Below are positions 58,207 to 64,000 of a stretch of 64,000 nucleotides of DNA, piece after piece. The notes under the pieces were generated by a model that saw nothing but the letters and a program-made list of their open reading frames with translations, searched no databases and was not told the DNA's origin. A program made the position numbers and the translations under genes. Position 1 is the first letter of the stretch. Each line of letters begins with the position of its first letter. The DNA comes from Clostridia bacterium (GTDB taxonomy: Bacteria; Bacillota; Clostridia; Oscillospirales; Acutalibacteraceae), in contig JAGAKX010000005.1 of the NCBI GenBank assembly GCA_017625435.1, positions 52,915 through 116,914 on the forward strand, in the 5' to 3' direction.

Positions 58207-60012
58207 TCAGTCTTTGATGCCGAAAAGATTTCTGAACCATTCACCGATCTTCTCAAAGAATTCAACGATCTGATCCCAGATAGACTTAACTTCCTTGTCA
58301 GCTATATCTGTACCTGCGTTTACAACGTCCTTAGCTGTGTATTCAGGATACTCGGAGGGCTGGAAGTCATCATTGAAGTCAATGATGCTGACACCGGACT
58401 TTGTTGAGTAGGTATAATTAGGTGTTTCAGCTGAATCCAAATAGAATGTAATCTTTGTCTTGTTGTCAACTGCTACGTCTGTGAAGGACCAATCCGCAAC
58501 AGTGTTGTCATCAAGAAGCTGCTTATGGATAAGAGTTACATAACCGTTATTTGTACCGGTAAGTCTTACCATTTTTTCTACAGCTGTATCATAAAGGAAT
58601 GCAACCTTAAGATAGTCGTTGTTATATTCGGAATGGATAGAAGTAAATACACCGTATTCGTCATTGTCAAGAACTGCTGCACCGTCATTAAGAGTATAAA
58701 GAACATGCTGTTCTGTATCAGTAATCTCAAGTGAAACGGGACAATAGATGTATATTGCGTCTGTGATCTTCTTGAAATCTGCGGGAGCTGAATCAAACAT
58801 AAGGCTTCTCATAATATCAAGACCTGCAATTGAAACTGCTGTGTCTTCATAGAGACAACCGTGAAGCTGATTCTTGATCTTGCCTACTGCACCGCCGTCT
58901 TCAGCAATCTTATAATCTACAAGAGACTGCTCACAAACCTTTCTTGTTGTAAGAAGAAGGTCCATTGAGAAGTATGACTTTTCGGGATCCTGTTCAGCAT
59001 TGTAGTATGCCTCTGTAGCCCAGTCGGATGCAAGATCCTGGAATTCATAAGAAGCAAGAAGAGAAGACATACGGGGATAAACTTCGTGTGTATTCCAAAG
59101 GAAGTCTGCTACGGAGTCGATAGCACCGTGAATCTTGTTAACCCATTCGTAAACAGTTGCAGTATAAACGTTGGAATTAAGAGCAACGTCTACAAGAGTT
59201 TTTGTTGTAAGAACAACAGTATCATCTACAAATCTGAGGAAAATCTTGTTGATAGCTTCATTGATACTTGTAGTCATGTAACCAACAACATTTTTTGCAG
59301 CCTGTCTGAGGTTGTCGTTTTCAGCTGTTGCAGCAATGTGTTCAACAAGCTCAATGTAATACTGGTTAGCAGCCTGAACAGAAAGAATACGGGCATAAAG
59401 GTCAATAAACTGATCTCTGTAGTGTGTGAAGAGGTTAAGAATGTGCTTTACTTCACCGATAACCTTCCAAGCAGTACCCCATTCTTCAGAGTTGATAACA
59501 TTTGAGAATTCTTCCCACTTGAGAACATCTTTAACATCCTGAAGGAAACCCTCTGCATCCTGAGCGTAACCGATGGCATCCTTAATCTTGTCAACATATT
59601 CGAAGCAGAGTCTGTTATGTAAGTCTGCTTCGTCGCTATTTGTTGCATCGTAGAAGCCGCCGTAGAAGTCAGCTCTTTCAATAAGTGCGAGAATAAGAAG
59701 CTCTGCCTGTTCAATGTCGATGTGATGGAAAGCTGCGTTTCTCCATGCTTCATCATAAAGAGCAAATGCAGTCCAATAACCCATTGTGTCGGTCATTGCT
59801 TTTTCATTGATGTTTACGTAGTTCCAGCTTGTATAAGCTGTGTCGTCAAGAAGCTGGTTGATGAAGAACTGATAATTTACTTCCCAGCCGTCAACATAAG
59901 CATCGTAATCGATGTCATCTTTTGCAGTACCGGCAAAAGCAACAACTGAGAGACAGGAGCTTGCCATAATAACTGCAAGAAGAACAGAAACGATTTTCTT
60001 AAGGTTTTTCAT
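58207..60012 (-). CDS. Large secreted helical protein of unknown function
   Basis: 601 aa. A signal peptide (KKIVSVLLAVIMASSCLSVV, cleavage near AFAGT) precedes about 350 residues of mostly alpha-helix rich in Trp/Tyr and acidic residues, then a beta-rich part from about residue 410. The last 25 residues are a strongly amphipathic helix with basic and aromatic faces (IWDQIVEFFEKIGEWFRNLF), a tail pattern I associate with envelope-bound secreted proteins in this kind of organism. No enzyme motif. Promoter and terminator bracket it as a single-gene transcript. Confidence 0.7.
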   Translation of the reverse strand: MKNLKKIVSVLLAVIMASSCLSVVAFAGTAKDDIDYDAYVDGWEVNYQFFINQLLDDTAYTSWNYVNINEKAMTDTMGYWTAFALYDEAWRNAAFHHIDIEQAELLILALIERADFYGGFYDATNSDEADLHNRLCFEYVDKIKDAIGYAQDAEGFLQDVKDVLKWEEFSNVINSEEWGTAWKVIGEVKHILNLFTHYRDQFIDLYARILSVQAANQYYIELVEHIAATAENDNLRQAAKNVVGYMTTSINEAINKIFLRFVDDTVVLTTKTLVDVALNSNVYTATVYEWVNKIHGAIDSVADFLWNTHEVYPRMSSLLASYEFQDLASDWATEAYYNAEQDPEKSYFSMDLLLTTRKVCEQSLVDYKIAEDGGAVGKIKNQLHGCLYEDTAVSIAGLDIMRSLMFDSAPADFKKITDAIYIYCPVSLEITDTEQHVLYTLNDGAAVLDNDEYGVFTSIHSEYNNDYLKVAFLYDTAVEKMVRLTGTNNGYVTLIHKQLLDDNTVADWSFTDVAVDNKTKITFYLDSAETPNYTYSTKSGVSIIDFNDDFQPSEYPEYTAKDVVNAGTDIADKEVKSIWDQIVEFFEKIGEWFRNLFGIKD

Positions 60013-60316
60013 AATAACACTCCTAAAAAATTATAGATAAAAAATTATCTGGATATATTTTATGCTTATGAGCAGAAATAGTCAATCATCATTATTGATT
60101 AATTTTTGTGAATATTATTGTTTACTTTATACAAAATATGGTATAACTGTGTGTAAATAATATAGAAAGTTACATTATTTATGAACAGAATATTAACAAA
60201 TTGACTGTGCTTTGGGAATTTTCTGTATTACAAATATTAAATAGAATTAATATTCTAATTAAGAATTATACTTGCAATATTTAATGCTATTATTCGACAT
60301 AAAGGAGATGAAAATA
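60013..60316. other. Intergenic region between divergent genes
   Basis: A/T-rich stretch. It holds the promoter of the leftward secreted-protein gene, listed separately. I find no convincing rightward promoter, RNA or repeat for the gene that starts at 60317. Confidence 0.5.
60057..60085 (-). promoter_or_regulatory. Promoter of the large secreted protein gene
   Basis: Minus strand TTGACT (60080-60085), a 17-bp spacer and TAAAAT (60057-60062). Confidence 0.75.
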
Positions 60317-61105
60317 ATGAAAAGAATGATTAAGGATTATTTTACACGCGTCTATAAGGACGTATCGAAATGGGAGCTTATCTATTGGTGGGTTTTAAGA
60401 CTTCTGATGATTTACGGAATTATTGAATCCCTTATTTTCGGCGATGAATATCTGGGTAGTAATCAACCCTTGCAGATGTTTGCAAATCTCTGCGGTATGT
60501 TCGGTTATGAAGTTTTTCAGATGCTGCCTTCAAACAACAGACTGCGATTTTTTTCACATAAATTTCAACATATAACCGCACTTGGATTCTTCCTCGGTTC
60601 ATTCGGCGGAGCTTATCTTAATTTTTACTACATTCTTCCGGGATACGATAAGGTACTTCACGCACTCGGTACAGCTGAGGCTGTATATATCGGCTATGAA
60701 TACATTGCAGCTACTCAGCTGAAATTCAAAAAGACCTGCCCGCATCAGATTGCTAATCTTACGGCGCTCGGCTTCGGCTTCATTCTCTCAAGCGCATGGG
60801 AGCTTTTTGAGTTCATTTTTGATCAGTTCTTCGGCGGTGATGCTCAGCATTGGAGTTATGAAAACGCACTTGCTGTTGCCGGGGGCGATCCCGAAAAGAT
60901 TTTTAACCTCTTCCCTGTTGAAGATCCTATGAGATTTGCTCTTATGGATACTATGGGTGATATTGTTCTTAACTTTATCGGAGCTTTCATTATGTATTGG
61001 GTGCTCTGCATTATTCCCTACAGGCATAAAGGTAAAATTAACGTCAATGCAATTATCGAAAAATATAACGAAGAAAACAATATTAAAGAGTATTCTGTAA
61101 AGTAA
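60317..61105 (+). CDS. DUF2238/YjdF-like multi-pass membrane protein
   Basis: 262 aa from the ATG at 60317 (AAAGGAGA upstream). About seven membrane segments. Family-like motifs: KVLHALGTAEAVYIGYEYI, SSAWELFEFIFDQFFG and ALMDTMGDIVLNFIGAF. Function unknown. Not coupled to the neighbours. Confidence 0.7.
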   Translation: MKRMIKDYFTRVYKDVSKWELIYWWVLRLLMIYGIIESLIFGDEYLGSNQPLQMFANLCGMFGYEVFQMLPSNNRLRFFSHKFQHITALGFFLGSFGGAYLNFYYILPGYDKVLHALGTAEAVYIGYEYIAATQLKFKKTCPHQIANLTALGFGFILSSAWELFEFIFDQFFGGDAQHWSYENALAVAGGDPEKIFNLFPVEDPMRFALMDTMGDIVLNFIGAFIMYWVLCIIPYRHKGKINVNAIIEKYNEENNIKEYSVK

Positions 61106-61112
61106 AATATGT

Positions 61113-61142
61113 CGGGATCTGCTGAAACGCGGGTCCCGTTTG
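61113..61142 (+). terminator. Terminator after the DUF2238-like gene
   Basis: 7-bp stem CGGGATC / GGTCCCG (one G-T pair) and a short T-run. Confidence 0.6.
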
Positions 61143-61171
61143 TATATTAAAATGTATTTATTTAAAAACAC

Positions 61172-61200
61172 TTGCCAATTAACGATATAATGTATATAAT
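61172..61200 (+). promoter_or_regulatory. Promoter of the HAD phosphatase and GH36 operon
   Basis: TTGCCA (61172-61177), a 17-bp spacer and TATAAT (61195-61200). Confidence 0.75.
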
Positions 61201-61230
61201 ATAGTAAAATTTTAATGCGGAGGACAAGAT

Positions 61231-62076
61231 ATGGAAGATAAAGCCCTCTTCCCCGATTGGTCTCTGGAGGTCATAGAGCCTGTAGAACAGGGACGTAAAT
61301 TCAGAATAGCAATGTTTGATTTTGACGGGACTTTAAGCCTTATCCGAGAAGGCTGGCAGGAGATTATGATTCCTTATTTCTGTGAGGAGTTTTTCAGTGC
61401 TGTTCCCGGCAGAACTGAAAGCGATGCTGAGGTTCTCTCTCTTGTTACAGATTTTGTGGATGAGCTTACCGGTAAGCAAACGATATTCCAATGTATGCAG
61501 TTGAAAACTGAAATTGAAAAGCGTGGCGGTACAGCCAAGGAAGCTATGGATTACAAGAATGAGTACCTTCGCCGTCTGTTCCTTAAAATTGAGAGTAAGC
61601 GCGAAGGTCTTGCTAACGGAACTATTTCCCCCGAGGCTCTTCTGGTCAAGGGCTCTGTAGCATTCCTTGAAGCTCTCAAGGAGAAAGGAATTGAAATATT
61701 CTGTGCAAGCGGAACAGATCAGCCTCAGGTTATTGAAGAAGCCAAGCTTCTCGGGCTTGATAAATATTTCGGCGATAATATTTTCGGTGCTCTAGATGAG
61801 CATGCAAGTCAGTGCTCTAAGGAGCTTGTAATTAACCGTGTATTAAACGATAAAAATGTAAAGGGTGAAAATCTTCTTTCGTTCGGCGACGGATTTGTTG
61901 AGATTGAGCTTGTAAAGAATGTCGGTGGCTATGCTGTTGCGGTTGCTACTGATGAGAAAACTCAAAAGGGTGTCAATCTTCAGAAGCGTGCCCGTCTTCT
62001 CTCAGCCGGTGCACACGCAGTTGTTCCCGATTTTGAAAATGCAGAAGCTCTTATAAATCATCTTTTTAATAACTGA
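61231..62076 (+). CDS. HAD-superfamily phosphatase
   Basis: 281 aa. Motif I MFDFDGTLSLIREGW, motif II in CASGTDQPQVIEEA, motif III Lys and motif IV FGDGFVEIEL are all present, with a helical cap. Likely a sugar or polyol phosphatase. It lies 17 bp before a GH36 gene in one operon, which suggests a role in the metabolism of the released sugar; the substrate itself is unknown. Confidence 0.82.
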   Translation: MEDKALFPDWSLEVIEPVEQGRKFRIAMFDFDGTLSLIREGWQEIMIPYFCEEFFSAVPGRTESDAEVLSLVTDFVDELTGKQTIFQCMQLKTEIEKRGGTAKEAMDYKNEYLRRLFLKIESKREGLANGTISPEALLVKGSVAFLEALKEKGIEIFCASGTDQPQVIEEAKLLGLDKYFGDNIFGALDEHASQCSKELVINRVLNDKNVKGENLLSFGDGFVEIELVKNVGGYAVAVATDEKTQKGVNLQKRARLLSAGAHAVVPDFENAEALINHLFNN

Positions 62077-62093
62077 AAAACGGAGTGTGCTTT

Positions 62094-63746
62094 ATGAAAA
62101 AATTTATTATAACCTATAAGTGCGGAAGTCAGATTGTTACTTCAAGTGAAAAAGAAAACAGCTTTTATTCTCTTGACATTACGGATACTGCTGAAAGATT
62201 CACGGTTGTTCTTAAGCCTAAGAAGACATTTGAGCTTGTTGATTTCGATGTTGAAATGTCTTATGAATTCTCTGAGGGAGACAAGTTTTTCTGTGCGGGC
62301 TATCAGTCATGGACTCTTACAAAGGAAAGAACAAAGAATGATATTCAGAAGGGTACAATAAAGCTTGCAAATATTCATAAAAAGGTCAAGCATATTGCTT
62401 CCATGACGTGCGATGAAAGAATGGTTGAATATACGGGCATTCCCGGTGAATTCCATTCTCACGGATATACATATATAAGAAACGGCGAAAGCATGAAGCT
62501 TTGGGGCTCACTCTGTGAAGAGACCGGCTATACTCTTTTCAAGGTTAAAATGAATGATAACAGATTTATTTATCATAAGGATGTTCTCGGCAAGTTCGTT
62601 ACCGAAGACTATAAGGTATTTGATATCGTATATTTTGAGGGCGGTTATGATGAAGTATTTGATAAATATTTCGGTATGTTCAAGATGCCCGAAACAAGAA
62701 AGGGTATGATGAGCGGTTATACCTCCTGGTATAATTATTTCCAGAATATTAATGAAGAAATCATTCTCCGCGATCTTAACGGTCTTGATCCTGTTAAGGA
62801 AGATGTTTCTATATTCCAGATTGATGACGGTTATGAAACATTTGTCGGTGACTGGCTTGATCCTAATCCTGCAAGATTCCCCAACGGCATGGGATATATT
62901 GCAGATAAAATTCACGAAAAGGGCTACAAGGCAGGTATATGGCTCGCCCCCTTCAGCTGTCAGAAGGTATCCCGTACAGCCAAAGAGCATCCCGAGTGGC
63001 TTATAAAGGATGAAAACGGAAAGCCCTTGCAGGGAGTGCTTGCCTGGGGCGGTGCTTATATCCTCGATATCTATAATGAAGGTGCAAGAAACTATCTTAA
63101 AGAGGTTTTTGATACCGTTCTTAATGTATGGGGATATGATATGGTTAAGCTTGATTTCCTTTACAGCCAGTGTATTTATCCCAGAAACGGCAAGTGCCGC
63201 GGCGAAATTATGAGAGATGCGATGCTCTTCCTTCGTGAGCTTGTAGGCGATAAGCTGCTTCTCGGATGCGGTGTTCCTATGAGTGCCTGCTTCGGTCTTG
63301 TTGATGCCTGCCGTATCAGCTGTGACGTTGATCTTACTTATAAGGGTAAAATTTATAACTTCCTTGAGGTTTCACCTGAAATTCTCAGCGCCCAGAGTGC
63401 CATCAATAACTCAATTTTCAGAAGACATCTCAACGGCAGAGTATTTATGAATGACCCTGACGTATTCTTCCTCAGAAACAATAATCTTAAATTCACGGAA
63501 GAACAGAAGCTCCTTCTTGCTAAAATTAATAATCTTTTCGGTAATGTGCTCTTTGTTTCCGATGATGCCGGCGACTATGATGAAAAGCAGATGGACTACT
63601 TACGTAAGTTCTTTAAAAAAACCGATGAAAAGGTTATTATGGCTGAGTATACAGATGATGAAAATATCTCTATTATTACTGAGCTTGACGGTAAGCAAAA
63701 GGAATTTTCATTCAATATTAAAAAGGGTACTGTAACTAAGCAGTAA
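62094..63746 (+). CDS. Glycoside hydrolase family 36-like (alpha-galactosidase type)
   Basis: 550 aa from the ATG at 62094 (CGGAGTG upstream). An N-terminal beta domain and a TIM barrel with FQIDDGYETFVGDWLDP, GIWLAPFSCQK, the nucleophile Asp in DMVKLDFLYSQC and the acid/base Asp in CRISCDVDLTY. It is shorter than Aga36 enzymes (about 720) and lacks the C-terminal beta domain of the longest ones. No signal peptide. Raffinose-type galactosides are a likely but unproven substrate. Confidence 0.8.
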   Translation: MKKFIITYKCGSQIVTSSEKENSFYSLDITDTAERFTVVLKPKKTFELVDFDVEMSYEFSEGDKFFCAGYQSWTLTKERTKNDIQKGTIKLANIHKKVKHIASMTCDERMVEYTGIPGEFHSHGYTYIRNGESMKLWGSLCEETGYTLFKVKMNDNRFIYHKDVLGKFVTEDYKVFDIVYFEGGYDEVFDKYFGMFKMPETRKGMMSGYTSWYNYFQNINEEIILRDLNGLDPVKEDVSIFQIDDGYETFVGDWLDPNPARFPNGMGYIADKIHEKGYKAGIWLAPFSCQKVSRTAKEHPEWLIKDENGKPLQGVLAWGGAYILDIYNEGARNYLKEVFDTVLNVWGYDMVKLDFLYSQCIYPRNGKCRGEIMRDAMLFLRELVGDKLLLGCGVPMSACFGLVDACRISCDVDLTYKGKIYNFLEVSPEILSAQSAINNSIFRRHLNGRVFMNDPDVFFLRNNNLKFTEEQKLLLAKINNLFGNVLFVSDDAGDYDEKQMDYLRKFFKKTDEKVIMAEYTDDENISIITELDGKQKEFSFNIKKGTVTKQ

Positions 63747-63794
63747 ATTTAAGGGGATGTAAAAAAAGCGAAGACCACATAAAACCATATAAGT

Positions 63795-63835
63795 TAAGGG
63801 GTTCCTGCAAGGTATAAACTTGCAAGAGCCCCTGA
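63795..63835 (+). terminator. Hairpin after the GH36 gene
   Basis: AGGGG-TTC-TGCAAG / CTTGCA-GAG-CCCCT with internal mismatches and a GTATAAA loop; no T-run, so weak as a terminator. The rest of the window to 64000 holds a second hairpin (AAAAACAAG / CTTGTTTTT near 63930-63960) and no gene that I can support. Confidence 0.45.
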
Positions 63836-64000
63836 ATTAATCTAAAAAAACATAAATTAATAAAATATTATGTTTTATGCTACGAACAAACCTCGCCTCT
63901 CGACGTACCTTTGTACGCCTTCGGGCAAATAAAAACAAGCCTGAAGTCTTGTTTTTACTCGGTAAGGCCTCCTTCATCATTTTTTCCTATCCCCTTAAAA

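Overview
The window reads as the chromosome of an endospore-forming, low-to-mid GC Gram-positive of class Clostridia, most like a gut Oscillospirales/Ruminococcaceae lineage. This is inferred from the sporulation genes (sigK, a SpoIIM-like gene, a SPOCS/LysM protein, cwlD), strong Shine-Dalgarno sites, Clostridia-type SAM and FMN riboswitches, and glycoside hydrolases for plant or host glycans. No 16S gene is present, so the placement is not certain.

Layout. 1-7.5 kb: the end of a sugar-type oxidoreductase, then rimM-trmD, an HPr paralogue, uvrC, rsmD-coaD, a coiled-coil protein and an RsuA-family synthase. 7.7-14 kb: a PucR-type regulator, then a division/cell-wall operon (ftsE, ftsX, M23 hydrolase, S41 protease-like protein whose catalytic Lys is replaced by Tyr), a ComEA-like protein and a DUF378 protein. 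14-20 kb: metK under a SAM-I riboswitch, a RibU-like transporter under an FMN riboswitch, a WYL regulator with a degenerate Sfp-like protein, and dapA-asd. 20.2-25.1 kb: queA-tgt-yajC, two membrane genes and a single Xer-type recombinase.

25.1-32.4 kb holds the most unusual object: a compact (about 7.2 kb) filamentous-phage (inovirus-like) prophage. It lies between two perfect 33-bp direct repeats. The left repeat is half of a dif-like palindrome only about 50 bp upstream of the host xer gene. The element carries a rolling-circle initiator, a Zot-family ATPase, two paralogous coat-like proteins, a run of small membrane proteins, a pIII-like secreted and anchored protein, a small protein that may be the ssDNA-binding protein, an XRE repressor with three operators around one strong promoter, and a hairpin-rich intergenic region. 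It has no integrase of its own and no secretin, which fits a Gram-positive inovirus that uses the host Xer enzyme.

32.4-45.5 kb: radA, cwlD, a secreted lipase-like protein, sigK behind a sigma-E-like promoter, a GH31 enzyme, tmcAL, ackA, a cobalamin-binding radical SAM protein and a TVP38-family membrane protein. 45.6-46.1 kb: tRNA-Trp and tRNA-Met, beside a duplicated tRNA-Trp 3' end that may be an old integration scar. 46-64 kb: htpG, a GH2 enzyme, two G3E (CobW-type) GTPases, one with a His/Cys-rich triple repeat, a serine dehydratase, a SPOCS/LysM spore protein, trmB, an AlaX-type editing protein, a phosphoesterase, a large secreted protein of unknown function, a DUF2238-like membrane protein, a HAD phosphatase and a GH36 enzyme.

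Start sites were set by eye from Shine-Dalgarno spacing. Functions rest on recognised motifs, not on database searches.
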